Part shown: positions 1 through 12,908 of the stretch, in pieces
Layout: every line of letters starts with the position of its first letter
Position numbering within the stretch: position 1 is the first letter of the stretch
DNA from: Acanthosepion esculentum
Taxonomy: Eukaryota > Mollusca > Cephalopoda > Sepiida > Sepiidae
Assembly: GCA_964036315.1 (NCBI GenBank)
Contig: OZ038488.1
Coordinates: forward strand, 65,615,909 to 65,679,908
Direction of reading: 5' to 3'
Length of the DNA stretch: 64,000 bases
Notes under the pieces: generated by a model
Databases searched by the model: none
Told to the model about the DNA's origin: nothing
What the model saw: the letters and a program-made list of their open reading frames with translations, nothing else
Position numbers and translations under genes: made by a program

Positions 1-1385
1 TAAAACAGGCTGTTATTCAACTTGAAAACTCTGAAGAGGTTGGAGGTCATTTCGATCCCTTCTTAAATTTAGTGCACACTATGGAGAGAAAAGGTTTTTT
101 CATCAAGAAGTTGACATCTGACGATGGTAAGTTAACATTCTAATAAAAAAAAGAAACAAAAAGAATGGTTCTTCAAATAAAGAATTCAACAGAAACTGAA
201 CAAGGAAAAACACAGTTCATCTTGAAAGAATTAGAAAAATAAATGTAAAAATGAACAAAATAAACTCCTTGAAATATGTTTGAAATCAAAGTTTTTTTTC
301 TTAAAGTAACATTCAACAAAACAGAAGAGAATAAATAAATTTAAAAATAAAAAAACAAGCAAACAGAAAACGTAGGTCTTGTAAAGTATATTCCTTTTGA
401 TTCTAGAAAGACTTATAATCTTTGACATTCATTTCAGGCGTCAGTATTTTTTTTTTTAATTTTATTTATTCATTTGAACTTGGACAATTTGAACATAGTT
501 TCTTGTGAAAGTGCGTCGGACTCAAACCTGTGTCTGCGTACAGATCCTAATACTAATATTTGCATAGCCTCCCTCGTGATCAAACACAGTGTGTGATGGA
601 CAGTTTGTTTGTTATCTGTCAAATGAGAGGACATCCGTAATCGGCGAAAAAAAAAAACAAAAAAAAAAAAATCAGTAACACTTGCTCACTCGCACGGAGG
701 AGAGAAAAACGATTGGCCGCATGCATATTGGGGAGTCGTGGTAGTTAACTCCCTTGGTAGGGGGCGGGATTCGTGAACTACGATTTGAGTTACGTCATGT
801 TGATTTGTTGGCTCAAAGCCCGCTGACCGATTAAGCTGGAGTTTAATCTTTTGTTTGAGTCGTTAATAAAGACAAGAGGTGAACAGGCGTTTTGATTTTC
901 ACTCTGTTTGGCTTTCAAACACAAAATATCTCTTGACAATTGCTTAGATTTTATAGGATGCGTCATTTAAATTGTTTATACTAGCGTCTTCGGTGTTTTC
1001 TTGTATATATATGTGCTTGTCTCTGATGACAGATACCCACAAGGTATTCAGATGTTTACTAAGCTGAGCTTAGTCGCATTCAATACCAGGTAAGGGGGAA
1101 ACTAAGGAGTACAAAAATTGTTAAAGAAGATCTGCCTACCTTGAAAATCAGTATTAAACATTTTGACTCTTATTTGATTTCAAACACCAATCGATACTTT
1201 CACTTATATAACTGAGACTTGAACATTTAGTCCCGGGGTCCAGCGAGGAAAAATGAGCTACTTCAGCAACCAAGACAACGATTAGAGAAAGCGCCAAAAA
1301 GATAGATAGGAAGATTTATTAGCGCCAACCATCCGAGTAGTGGCGTTACCTGTCCGTCTTGAAAGTCTTGATTTTAAATTTTAGA
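1..1385. other. AT-rich sequence without recognisable gene
   Basis: I see no reading frame with recognisable protein similarity, no tRNA fold and no clear mobile-element end here. It contains short A-runs (around 645-672) and one small microsatellite-like (TA) stretch near 1003. It may be old decayed repeat or intron; nothing in the sequence decides. Confidence 0.4.
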
Positions 1386-1389
1386 TTTT

Positions 1390-1620
1390 ATACGGTGGGT
1401 AGTGGATAGCTGCTCGGATTGAGGAATCGGAGAGCCGAGTTCGAATTCCAATCGAATCCACTACATTCACTTATGTGTTAATACCCTTGGGAAAGGTATG
1501 AATCATCATCTTCTCCCTACAGCTATGGGTAAATAGCAGGACAGACCGGGTTCTATAGCCTTGGATGGCCACTGGTCTACCGCAGAAACAAATGGTAACC
1601 TACTGCGGGGAAAAAACATG
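1390..1620 (+). repeat. tRNA-derived SINE (variant without 5S-like head)
   Basis: The first ~70 bases resemble a tRNA gene: an A-box-like stretch (GGTAGTGGATAGC) and a B-box-like GAGTTCGAATTCC. A body follows that includes GGGAAAGGTAT and the motif TAAATAGCAGGACAGAC. The same head and body recur at 17028-17260, and the head and first half of the body recur in the 5S-headed copies at 29003, 12909 (minus) and 10670 (minus). Repetition at unlinked sites plus internal Pol III boxes supports a SINE. Boundaries are approximate. Confidence 0.75.
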
Positions 1621-2218
<598 letters not shown>

Positions 2219-2300
2219 GTTTAGGAATAAAGTTAGACGAGGATGCGACGGAATGGTAAATATTTAAGGTAATTTGGAAAACTTCAAATTATTATTTATG

Positions 2301-2640
2301 AGGGTGCATCGAAAAGTAATGCCTTCTTAATTTATTATGTTGCTGGCATATTAGTAGAGATTGAACCTTCTTACCAATAACACATATTTTGGACCTTGTT
2401 ACAGAAAACAAGCCTAGCAGCACTCTGTCAAAACGTTTGATATGAAAACGAATTCGTAGCCGGTATGTCACTGAATTCTTACATGCGAAAAAAAATAAAA
2501 CCTTGGTGAAAGTTATAAAGATCAAACAGTGGATATGGCGGCCCTGCAAAGCTATCAACCCATGGCATGAAGACTTTCGTTCACGCTGGCGAAAATGCAT
2601 AGCCAATAATGACAACTGTATGGTAAAAAAGTAGTTCTTG
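2301..2640 (+). mobile_element. mariner-type element, probable 5' terminal fragment
   Basis: The left end AGGGTGCATCGAAAAGTAATG resembles the terminal repeat of mariner-like transposons that begin AGGGTGCATC. About 340 bases of apparently non-coding leader follow. I see no transposase catalytic motif and no matching inverted end nearby, so this is either truncated or a misleading resemblance. Confidence 0.4.
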
Positions 2641-2731
2641 TAAGCATGCTCAATTTAATGGTGTTACTGCACCTCCTGTAACTATTGCAGCCTCTGTAGA
2701 AATAAATAGGAAGCATTATTTTCGTGTGTGA

Positions 2732-3060
<329 letters not shown>

Positions 3061-3061
3061 A

Positions 3062-3220
3062 CAGTATATCTATTTATTTTCATCTACCGACCTAAATATT
3101 CGAGAAATCTCATTAAAGTAAAATATACGTTCTTCAGTAGGATTCGAACCTGCGTACATCTGGGCAGAGGGAACCGTTGTTAGATCCGATATGCTTTAAC
3201 CGACTCGGTCACGAAGAGCC
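3062..3220 (-). repeat. tRNA-Ser-like SINE, copy 1
   Basis: Read on the minus strand, 3133-3220 has a tRNA-like A box (GTGACCGAGTCGG), a long variable arm and a B box (GGTTCGAATCC), giving a type II tRNA shape closest to tRNA-Ser. The anticodon loop lacks the usual U33, so it is not a functional tRNA. The + strand sequence to its left (AATATTCGAGAAATCT) recurs beside copy 2, so the tRNA-like part is the head of a dispersed repeat. Confidence 0.6.
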
Positions 3221-3384
3221 TTTTGCCGATCAGGCAAGTCCGAATAGTGCTTCCATGCGAAATCCTTCTCATCATAGACCCTCAAAATTTTATATCTGTT
3301 CAGTTTTGTATCCAAATTTAATCAAAGCAATTTCTAAAGAAATCATGGATTTTTTATTTACCCCATATTTGAGTAGACGCTGCG

Positions 3385-3560
3385 TTTATTTATTAAAGAG
3401 TATGTTTATTTTTTTCGCCTTCCAACCTGAATATTCGAGAAATCTTATTAAAGAAAAATAAGCGTTCTCCAACAGGATTCGAACCTGCGTCCCCCTTAGC
3501 AGGAGAAACCGTCGTTAGATCCGACGTGCTTTCGAACGACTCGGCCACGGAGGGTCACGC
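3385..3560 (-). repeat. tRNA-Ser-like SINE, copy 2
   Basis: A second copy of the repeat above. The tRNA-like head lies at about 3465-3555 on the minus strand, with A box GTGGCCGAGTCG, variable arm and B box GGTTCGAATCC. Its T arm is better kept than in copy 1. The tail shares AATATTCGAGAAATCT with copy 1, and a third, more decayed copy of the tail lies at 17740-17870. Confidence 0.6.
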
Positions 3561-4360
3561 CGATCAAGCGAGGCCGAAAATTTCATTAAAAACAACTGAC
3601 AATGAACTGTGCTTAAGTTTTTATTTAATTTTTCTTGTGTTCTTATAATTTTCTTCTTTTCTAGAAATAAATTATATAGAAATTGCTCGAGTGTTCTGTA
3701 TATCCGAGCGCTTTAGGCTATACTTTTAGCCATTATCAAGGATGATTTTATTTTTTACTTTTAACTGAATGTACGGATTGTTTTATGTATGTATCTAGAG
3801 TTATAGGAATGTTTTATTTTGCAAACACGGTCAACACATTGTGGCCGTGTTCACAGTTGATATTATTCAGTGTTGCCTTTTACTTTTTTTAATTTTTTTA
3901 TTAATAATGCTTCCATTATTTTAAACTTTTTTTTAACATGTAGATGAGGCTATATTTGTATTATCAACGAATATGTTTCCATTAGGAAACTTTTTTCCAC
4001 CTTGTCATACATTTTTTTCCCCAATATTGTTCTTGATATATAAAAATTGATATATCGTTGTTTCATATTTACTATGCTTGTCCATTTGTTGCGCGAAGAC
4101 GGTAACCAAACAAGACACAGCGAATGAAGTGGTTTTCCCACCCCAAAACCCGATAGTACATGCTCAATTCTTTAGTCGTTCACAGTTTGCGCAACACATT
4201 GTGGAAATTCAGCATCATACAGCCTTGATCCAATCATAAGAAACCATTGAAAATGTTTTCCGAATATGATTCGAGTAGACTGATGATAAGACACTGGTGA
4301 GGTCGTTTATGCCCAAATCATATTTATTATAATGATATGACCTCTGACTGAGCTTTCCCC
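3561..4360. other. AT-rich sequence, part of a dispersed repeat
   Basis: The segment around 3655-3760 (AAATTATATAGAAATTG then TATATCCGAGCGCTTT) is similar to 16295-16350, so at least this part is interspersed repeat. No coding sequence is recognised. Confidence 0.4.
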
Positions 4361-4362
4361 AA

Positions 4363-4432
4363 CACCGCCCATCATCTAAGTACTGACCAGGTTCAACATT
4401 GCTTAACGTCGGTGACTGAACGGAACCAGTAC
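4363..4432 (-). repeat. 5S rRNA-like SINE head fragment
   Basis: The reverse complement matches the internal control region and 3' half of 5S rRNA (for example CCTGGTCAGTACTTAGATG, preceded by AAGCAATGTTGAA). The same 5S-like head is seen at 13125-13223, 11065-11180 and 29003-29063, where it is followed by a tRNA-like part. Here only the 5S-like portion is clear. Confidence 0.55.
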
Positions 4433-4675
4433 ATTCTGCATGATTTGAGCGTGAATATAAGCGAGAGAAATATAGTTTGGCATATACCCTAATGAAAATA
4501 AATATGAAATATGAATATTGTGTAGTGCCAATATTTCAAATGAGAGGAGGAGACTCCCTACTTAGAAAATCCATATTTGAAATCTATGATTTTGCCTGGA
4601 CTCAAACACTACGCTTGTGGGGAATAACCAACTATCTTAGACACTACACTAGCAATAATCTGCCAGACTAGCTTG

Positions 4676-6310
4676 TTAACCATTACTCATGGAAGTTTTA
4701 CTCCCACAACAATCCTGGTTACTTCGGATCATTCACTACTCAGTGTCAAATGTGGATCTAAACCAAAGGCATCCGTTGATGTGCCGTACCATACAACAAT
4801 TTTTCGGTACACGAAGTCCGACTTCAGATCTTACATGGCGGAAATCCCTCTCTCAGCCTTCTTCAAACATACTGCCTCTAAAATTGCCGTCTTCATCTCG
4901 AAATGGATCTTTTCTGGAAGGGAGAGTTTTATATCCCAGAAAGTATTCCAGCAAAATCCGAACAGCCAGCCCTGGTTCACCCCTGAATGCGCTGCAGCCA
5001 TAACTCATCGTAGTCACTACTTCAGTATCTATCACAGGGAACGGTGTAGTAGGACACTTGCCGCATTCAGAACTGCCCACAATCAACGCAAGAGAGTTCT
5101 AGAAGATTCAAAAGCAGTACAGGCCAAGATCGAAAGCAGACAACTTTGATCTCGGGAGTTCTGGAAGATCTCCAACCGAATTCTGAATAGTGACTACTAT
5201 CATAAATGGCCCCGGGGACATCTCATCCTCGTCAGCTAAGGCGATATTCACCTCTAATTCAACGTTAGATGACAAAGGCCATCCCCTTGACTTAATAAGT
5301 CTCTTCCAGTGATCTGGTCCCTGAAGGTAGTTGTTAACGGTCAGTCCTCCGAGGTCCAAGCAATCAACGCAGGAGTACCCCAGGGCTCGTTTCTCACTTC
5401 AACTCTTTTTCTCCTTTACATAAATGATCTGTCAAAGAGTATACTTTGTGAATATATATGCTGATGATACAACGGTATATGGATGCACCTCCAAGACTCT
5501 AGATGACTAGCGATTGGCAGCTGATCTCTCATCCGATCTGGCTCTAACATCTCAGTGAGGGAAAATCTGACTTTTTACATTCAATGCATCGAAACCAAAC
5601 TAGTTACATTCGATCATCGCCGATCGGAGCTCGAACTACCACCAGTTATGATGAATAGATGTCTTCCCAAGAACGTCTGTGCCTTGAGAGACTATTGTAC
5701 TTTAAATTCACACCTGACTTCAAGTGGAACTCGTATATACGATCCATTGTTAAAGATGCGGGAAAAATGATGTTCCCTGTACCGCTCAAGTAAGTACCTG
5801 ACTCCACGCACTATCAGCTACCTTTACAAGAGCCAAATGGAGTACTGCTGTCATATTTGGGCGGGAGCTGCCCAGTTCTCATTCCCAGTCTCGATAGAGT
5901 CCAAATGCGTCTCCGGGTCCTTCTGGGTGATAAATTATATTCCACCCTGCAATCCCTCACTCAAAGACGGGATGTGGCAAGCCCCTCACTGTCCATGGGA
6001 AGTGATGAACTACATTCCTTGGTTTCGCCAGTTCTAACCTTCCCGGCTCGGACCCGCCATACCACTCACATTGTAGCAAACTACCCTCATTCCCTCCGTA
6101 TTCCATTGGTGAGAAGTAAGTTCCACTTGAGCAGCTTCTTCCCGTGAACCAATGCTCTGTGGAACCGACTCCCAAGAGGATGTTTCCCTGATCACTACAA
6201 TCTTAACCAGTTCAAGTCTAGAGTTAACCGTTATCTTCCCCACCTGTATCTCTCTACATCGAGTGCCCCCCACGCCTTGTACAAGGTGAACGTCACTGTA
6301 AAAAAAAAGA
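4676..6310 (+). pseudogene. decayed non-LTR retrotransposon (Jockey/CR1-group-like LINE), RT part
   Basis: Pieces of one reverse-transcriptase polyprotein are seen in shifting frames. Endonuclease-to-RT linker sequence lies at 4673-5149, including PWFTPECAAA. RT motifs near 5376-5480 read VPQGSFL, LLYINDL and YADDTTVYG, the last being the catalytic Asp-Asp box. The C-terminal region at 5837-6310 includes MEYCCHIW, ALWNRLPRG and NQFKSRVNRYLPHL. Multiple frameshifts and stops make it non-functional. The 3' end (about 6225-6300) recurs as fragments at 9355, 21525 (minus) and 31800, so this family left several truncated copies. The clade is inferred from motif style only. Confidence 0.8.
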
Positions 6311-6689
6311 CAGAAAACAAAATACAATCATTTTAATTTGATAACAATGAATAATAAAGTAGAAGGTGAAATATTTACCTTGATCAGGAAACTGAAGACT
6401 AGATGTGAAAATTGAATAAAGTATTTATTTTAGATTAATGTCTTAACTCCATCAACTGATGGGGTTCTATTCTCCACAGTAAAGTAATATGTCTTGAGTT
6501 AATAGAATTAAAGTTTTTTTTTATAGTATTCTGAGTTTATGTAATTTCTTTTGTAGTGGAGGTATCTAATTTGGTTTTGGATCTTCGCCAGACATTTACA
6601 ACTTTGTGGACTGACATAGTTCCTCTATCAGATCTAGGCATTCGGTGGAGTGAGAGTTTGGTGACGGTTCCTCTATATACTGCTGTCAT

Positions 6690-7200
6690 TTATGGTCTGG
6701 TGTTCTTGCTATTCATCTCGAGGTTCTTGACAAACTCCAAAGAAAGATCTGTAATGTAATCGATCCTGGTTTGGCATCTCGACTTCAGTCACCTTCTCAC
6801 CGATGTGACGTAGCTTTCCTCTGTCTTTTCCACAAATATTTTCATGGCAACTGCTCTGACGAGCTTTTTTTCCCTGGTGACCCGACTGCGTGATTTTAAG
6901 CGTGCCACTAGCTTGGTATCTAGGCCCTACATGTTTACTGTTAAAATAGCCAAATGCAACCGCCACTTCTACACCAATAGTTTCTTTTCTCGCCTGTGGA
7001 AATACCTTCCATCTATTTGCTTCCCTAATAAATACAATCTTCAAAAATTTAAATGCAACATTAATCGCCATCTTCTATCTCCTTAAATCCCGTTTATATT
7101 TTGACCTTTCCTCAATCCTCTCTATAAACAGTCTTTTCTCTTACTTTCACTTCCTGTAACCCCCTGCATCCTAGTCGCATTCCCGCCTTGATTAGGGTGA
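6690..7200 (+). pseudogene. LINE 3' end, related family
   Basis: Translated fragments (YGLVFLLFISRFL, then a block ending with LQKFKCNINRHLL near 7045-7085) match the C-terminal region of the same kind of RT polyprotein as at 4676-6310. The copy is 5'-truncated and frameshifted. It ends in GATTAGGGTGAAACAATTA, which passes directly into a (TA)n tract, as if the TA repeat grew from the LINE tail. Confidence 0.65.
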
Positions 7201-7203
7201 AAC

Positions 7204-7205
<2 letters not shown>

Positions 7206-7276
<71 letters not shown>
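7206..7276. repeat. (TA)n microsatellite
   Basis: About 35 perfect TA units directly follow the LINE 3' end. Confidence 0.97.
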
Positions 7277-7279
<3 letters not shown>

Positions 7280-7310
7280 CGTATATTTTGGTAGCATGTT
7301 TTCATTGAGA

Positions 7311-7545
7311 CATGTTTCATTGAATAATTTAGGCAAATTTTATCTGCTTATTTTCAATTGGATCCTTTCATATTCACGGACAAGCTTTTTGTTGTCATTT
7401 TTATAGGAAGAGAGAAAATTATCATATGTATCAACATCGTAATTTTCTCTCATCCTTTAATAATGACACCGAAATCTTGTCCGTGAATATGAAAGGATAC
7501 AATTGCAAATAAGTAGACAAAATTTGCCTAAATTATTCAATGAAA
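7311..7545. mobile_element. fold-back element with ~105-bp inverted arms
   Basis: Arms 7311-7420 and 7437-7545 are near-perfect reverse complements (outer ends GTTTCATTGAATAATTTAGG and CCTAAATTATTCAATGAAAC), separated by about 17 bases. There is room for no protein. This is the shape of a fold-back or hairpin MITE, or of a local inverted duplication. I cannot see a target duplication. Confidence 0.8.
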
Positions 7546-7742
7546 CTCGCTCACAATTGCGCTTGTTCAACAAGAGAGAGAGCGTTATCTAGAATGATCA
7601 ACAATCTGAACAACACCAGCATATTCAAACCCCCGGTCACGATGACTTGTGACTTCGTGCTAGCACAGCAACATATCGACTGCCCCAAGTGTTCCGTCTA
7701 CCTAAATTCATTCACAAGGCTTGGGTCAACTTGACAAATCGA

Positions 7743-7803
7743 CCATGATGAGATTCGAACCCGTGGTCAGAAAGCGAACGTTCTAACCACTTGGCCAATA
7801 TGA
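7743..7803 (-). pseudogene. tRNA-like sequence (SINE head or tRNA pseudogene)
   Basis: The minus strand carries TGGCCAAGTGGTTAGAACG (A box) and GGGTTCGAATCTC (B box) at tRNA-like spacing. The acceptor stem is not paired, so a working tRNA is unlikely. Confidence 0.5.
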
Positions 7804-8736
7804 ATATACACTGCATTTTAGACAACCCTAATATTTATGTAGTTCTTTTGCTCCCTTTCCCCGTCACTTGCAAACGATTGATAATAATCTGAGGTTATCT
7901 TACATCTCGAAATTCCATTGTCAAATGAGTGAAAACAAATAAAATGACACGCGCAATAAACCATTTGTTGATTTTCTGTGTCAATAGTCAATCCAAGGAA
8001 CTAGCTGAGACAATGACCAGACCAGTGTTATATTGGGAGTAGGGCGTTCATTTTTTACTTTTTATTTATTTATTTTTGTGGGTGTACAGAAGTGGACGAA
8101 CGGTTAGGAATAATACTCCTATATTGCTATAATTATTGCTATCTCAATTCCTAACGCCAAACCATCCACTCACTAATGTTTACGGATTAAATCATGATAA
8201 ATTAGAAGGTAAGGCTGTGATCCTATTCTACACAGAGGATGGCACTAATGATGGAATTAAATTTTATTTATTGTAGTATTTCGAATTTATGAGATAGTTT
8301 CAGTGGAGAAGTTGAAAAAAAAAGCAAAAAAAAAAAAAAAATGCAAAAAAAAAAAACCCAAACAAAAAAGCAAAAAAAAACCCAAACAAAAAAGCAAAAA
8401 AAAACCCAAACCAGTCCACATTAAAATAAACAAGGCGCAATAAACAAACAATAAACAAAAAGCGCAAATAGAAAAAAATGAGAAGAGAAATATCGTGATA
8501 AAATGACTGAGGGGGAAAGAAAGAGATAGACAGAGAAAGAAAGAGAGGGGTGATGTACGCCTGTGACATGAAGTTACTAAGTTGAGAGTAGATGCGCAGT
8601 TGATTTATCATTTACACATACGCACGATCACATGCATACATTCACTAACATGCGTACACATACGGATAACAACGTATATATGCATAGATATATAAAACAA
8701 ACAGAGGCGCACACATTTTATACAGACGATCTACAT
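7804..8736. other. unassigned; includes an A-rich simple repeat
   Basis: Positions 8316-8410 are an A-rich tract with about three copies of CCCAAACAAAAAAGCAAA. The predicted poly-Phe frame on the minus strand is an artefact of it. No gene is recognised in the rest. Confidence 0.5.
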
Positions 8737-8800
8737 TCCTTAGTTCCACCAGCTATTTTCTGGAATCGACTCCCAAGAGGATGCTTCCACGATCAGTAGG
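8737..8800 (+). mobile_element. LINE fragment
   Basis: The reading AIFWNRLPRGCFH matches the ALWNRLPRGCF block near the C terminus of the LINE at 4676-6310. It is a short orphan fragment. Confidence 0.5.
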
Positions 8801-9354
8801 TTAAAGCGGGGCACAAAGTAATTCGGTATAAAATTAACACGCGGATTTAGGGGTGAAATTATTATTTCATACCGCAATGGGCTCTTGTGTTTTTTTCTCT
8901 TAAGTATTACAGTCTTTTTCTCGCCTGATCGCTTGGATATCAATGAAAAACAAACAAGGAGAGCCGAATATCGAAAATCAATACATGTCAATAGAATTTC
9001 ACTTATTTTGTATATTGTGTATTAAGACAGTTTTATCACTTTTAAAACTGTTTTCAAATTATCATTTTAGGTTTAGTTAAATAAAGATAGATATTTTGCG
9101 TAAATCAGATATCAGAGTGGCTTTATTGCTCTAATTTTAGTAGTTACAATTTTCTACCATTGTGTCACACAGTGGGTTACTTTTTGGTACCACTGGTCAG
9201 GTAAAAAGTAACATTTTACAATTTTCATTTTTTTTCGTGTTAAGTCCTCAACTTGAAATAGGTCCTTGTCATAATGTGCACTTAACTCTAATATTCATGT
9301 GCAACTTATATAATCGTGCCTGTCTTTAATTATATAATTTTACAATCTGAACGT

Positions 9355-9478
9355 GTTCAGATCTAGAATTAACCGTTATTTTCCCCACATATCCTCATAA
9401 ACTGTGCCCCTTACGTCTTACATTCTAACCCTCTACCTCGAGTGGTTCTTATGCCTTGTATAGGGTGAACATTATTGA
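9355..9478 (+). mobile_element. LINE 3' end fragment
   Basis: It aligns with 6195-6300: FRSRINRYFPH, then CTACCTCGAGTGG and CTTGTATAGGGTGAACATTA. Only the last ~125 bases of the family are present, a typical product of truncated reverse transcription. Confidence 0.65.
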
Positions 9479-9813
9479 AGAAAAACGGTATGCTTACAGT
9501 TGAAATAATGTGGATCGTAAGTAAACATAATAATAACAATCAACAACAAATAACAAAAGTTAACAAACAATATTATGAAATAACCACAAAACTGTATTCG
9601 GATCCACAATTATTTCCACACTATACCCCTAGAATAATTTGGATCATAACCTTACCGCACACCCAGTAACCGTTGGAATAATGCAATAGACCTATCCATA
9701 ATACATCAGTGACTAGTATATATAAATAGTCGAACCAAAACAACGCACATGGCCTGACGATTGCTTTTAAGCATGAAACAGACTATCGCCACTGGGTGTT
9801 GACCTCAATGTCC

Positions 9814-9967
<154 letters not shown>

Positions 9968-10159
9968 TTAGCCAGTCACAATTCACTTAAGCACGTTTTA
10001 TTAAGTTCAACCAACAGTGTCTGTCTATACGCAGACTGGCGTCCATTAAAGACTTTTTCTATTTTATTTCTAGTGGATGGGCGTGTCACAAAAATAGATA
10101 CATTGATTGGTTCCTCTACAGGTTTTCATATTTTCCCAGCTACTCAAAGTTACACTCGC

Positions 10160-10560
10160 TCATTCCATCATTTGATATACCTTTTGGAGATCTTTGTGTA
10201 GAACGTCACAGATGTGGATTGCAGTGAGTACTTCATCCGATAAATCAATGTATCTTAATCCTTGAAGTTCTGCCTTTCAAATATAACCTGATGGAAATGA
10301 AAAGGTTAAAATCAGATGGATTTGGGCCAGAAGAATAGGCAAGGAAGTGGAAAAATTTCTTAGCCACAGGAGCGTGCTTCCATTTGTACGATATGGGAGT
10401 TATTGGCTGATTCATTTTAACAAAGGTATTTGCAGAACATACTGCATCTATGGGTTTTGATCGCTTTCAATAACAAGCATAACAAGCCTCAGTTATTGTG
10501 GAACCTTTGGTAGAGAAAACATATAGTTAAAAATGGCTACAAACTATTACCCAGTGGTTG
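10160..10560 (-). other. possible remnant of a DDE transposase
   Basis: The minus strand reads short blocks such as SSGPNPSDFNLF, which vaguely recall the last catalytic block of Tc1/mariner transposases (SPDLxPxDFxLF). There is no continuous frame and no paired ends. This is a weak call. Confidence 0.2.
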
Positions 10561-10669
10561 TTGCCAGACATGTCCATTTCCATTCCATTTAAATTGTGTG
10601 TCTGTGTACATTTTTGTGTGCGCATCTATATTTCAATTCACTGAAAAATCTAAAAAATTCGAGAAAATA

Positions 10670-11185
10670 AAACCAGAAAATATTTTAGATTGTAAAAAAA
10701 ATAAAGCCAGAAATATTTTTAGATTATAAAAATGTTTTTGAAGATAATAATGATTTAATGATACGTTCTACTAATTAACCCATAGTTGGGGGAATAGTTG
10801 GATTCATGCCATTCCCAAGAGTATTTGTGCCGAAGTGAATATAATGAACCCGACTGGAATTTCAACTCGGCTCTCTGATTTTTAATTACGAAAAAGTTGA
10901 AAAGTTTACTGATTATATACAACTTTTTCGAAAATTTGAAAAAACTAATAAAAATTGGATAGACATTACGTATCGATATTATTCAGCAAAACGTATTTGG
11001 AAGAATTCTTGCTATCTAAACACATTTCTAATTCCGAATCGTTATCCATTACACCATCAGCACATCGAAGCTTACGGCACCTAGGAATCGCAAGTTATTA
11101 CCCATCTAGATTGGCTACTAACCAGGCTGGACTTTGTTTAACTTCGGTAATTGTACGAGAACCGGTGTTTCAACGTGATATCTCG
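10670..11185 (-). repeat. 5S-tRNA composite SINE, copy with internal insertion
   Basis: On the minus strand the order is a 5S-like head (about 11180-11065, including AACCAGCCTGG complement features), a tRNA-like part (about 11055-11028) and, after an interruption, the rest of the tRNA-like part and the body ending with TTTCTGGCTTT. About 140 bases (10886-11027) split the tRNA-like part and are absent from the copies at 12909 and 29003. The insertion starts with an 11-bp perfect inverted repeat (CGAAAAAGTTG / CAACTTTTTCG). Confidence 0.7.
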
Positions 11186-11224
11186 TCTGTAAGCCGACAC
11201 ATCAATGAAAAGCTTTAAGAAAAG

Positions 11225-11600
11225 CCGAAGCTTTATTTAGTTGTATCGGATCTAGTTATATTCATGAAAAGATTTGAAGCAACTGAAACGTGATTCTACC
11301 GATTAATGTTTAGAATATTAAGGACAGAACATTCGACAAATGAGGAAGTTATAAGGAGTGAAATTTTTGGGATCCATTAAGAGAAAAGAGGCTTTGAGAA
11401 TCTAATAACCACAGGACATACTAAATTAAAGGGAAGTATGGGAAACAGCGTGTAGCCTAATTGATGAGTTTGTGAGAAGGAGTGGCTGAAGAGAGACAAA
11501 GGGTAAAAGGTCTTAAGTATTAGAGCAACAAAAGAGGGAATTGTGGAGAGCCATGATCGCCTATGTACCGAGGGAACATAGCACATAAAAAAGAAGAAGA
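11225..11600 (+). pseudogene. LINE C-terminal fragment (same family as 14630-15765)
   Basis: Fragments MKRFEATET, REEIIRS-like, KRGFENLITTGH and WRAMIA match the C-terminal part of the LINE at 14630-15765 in the same order. Frameshifts and stops are frequent, and it is 5'-truncated. Confidence 0.65.
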
Positions 11601-11807
11601 ATGAAGAAAGAAGGTTTGTAGAATTCAACACTGACAGAACACATCAATCAAAGGTAAGAGAAACAAAGGAAAGTAGCGAGTAATCTGTTTGAAAAGTTTG
11701 AACCAATGGACAGAAAAACATGTACTGCAAAGACAGAGTAGTGAAGGAGCAAGGATCGTTGAGAGTAAAAAAGACAAGAAGCTGTGAAGAACGATGAAGA
11801 GACATGA

Positions 11808-11808
<1 letters not shown>

Positions 11809-11856
<48 letters not shown>

Positions 11857-12044
11857 CAACTTTATCATATTTTTGTTTTAGTCACTACTTTTAGAATTTG
11901 CGACATTAAAGTCAACAAAAAGAATCTCTGCTTGTTGATTTCAACGTCCACTTTTATATTTACATACGCTCTATCCCTGATATTGAGCACTTTGATCCAT
12001 AAATGTAGTATACCTTAAAACTATATTTCATCATATATATAGAC

Positions 12045-12082
<38 letters not shown>
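11809..12082. repeat. (TA)n and (TAGA)n microsatellites
   Basis: TA repeat at 11809-11852 and tetranucleotide TAGA repeat at 12047-12082. Between them lies a dispersed segment (TGATATTGAGCACTTTGATCC) that recurs at 32140-32165. Confidence 0.9.
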
Positions 12083-12083
<1 letters not shown>

Positions 12084-12908
12084 CTGGTGAACCGGAAGTT
12101 GCTAGTGATTGGAATATATAGGCCTGAGGGTCCGCAGTGGGTTAGGAAAGACTTACAGTATGAGAAGAATTGTAGCTTACGGCTGGCAAGCAAGTCGATA
12201 TCTGATCAATATCGATTGGATCGTCCTGGAGAACACGAGTATGATGCTGTAAAACCTCGGCATAAAAATCACTGATGATGTGTTCCAGAGTATGGAACAG
12301 ATGCATTTCACGAAATATATACATGTATGTGTGTGTGTTCACTACGTATGACCTCGAGAGTGGGCAATAAGACTATTCTTTAGTGCTGCTGGTGGGACAG
12401 TCTGCTTTATGAAGAAAAAAAGAAGTAAAATTATATTCGCTTCATATAATTTATCATTTCAAGGTGAAAAAAAGCAATGTATCACGAAGAAATGTTTGTT
12501 ATAATCTTGGTTTCAACGAAAAAAGAATTTATTTTCATCATCCACGTTTGTCAACACTGTTCATAAGCAATTAGTAGCGGAAAAGAGAAACAAAACAGAT
12601 TTTATTTGTTTCTGCTAAATTTTCATTGAAGAAATGTTACGAAATGTAGAAAATATATTCTGGGAGAAAAATTGTTCTGTGGCATATGTTTTTGAAAGCA
12701 CACATATATTTTCTTGTCCGCTCATTCGTAATAAAATCATAATGTAGTCTTATATAGATCGGTTACAAACCGTAATTGTTACAGTTAAATATGAATCGGT
12801 ATAACTAAAAAGAGTAAAAGCCGTTATACCACGGGAGGAACAAAAAACTGTTTAACCCTAATTCTCTACAGAAATTGATTGATTGATTCGGTTTATCATC
12901 CCTTTGTA
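12083..12908. other. unassigned; one stable hairpin
   Basis: A perfect 6-bp hairpin (TGTTCC / GGAACA, 7-base loop) lies at about 12279-12301 after CTGATGA. The rest is AT-rich with no recognisable gene or repeat end. Confidence 0.35.

Noticed and set aside
12272..12325. Possible hammerhead ribozyme (CTGATGA, a 6-bp hairpin, then CGAAAT)
   Set aside because: Twelve extra bases lie between the hairpin and GAAA, so stem II does not close next to the core; no cleavage-site stem was found.
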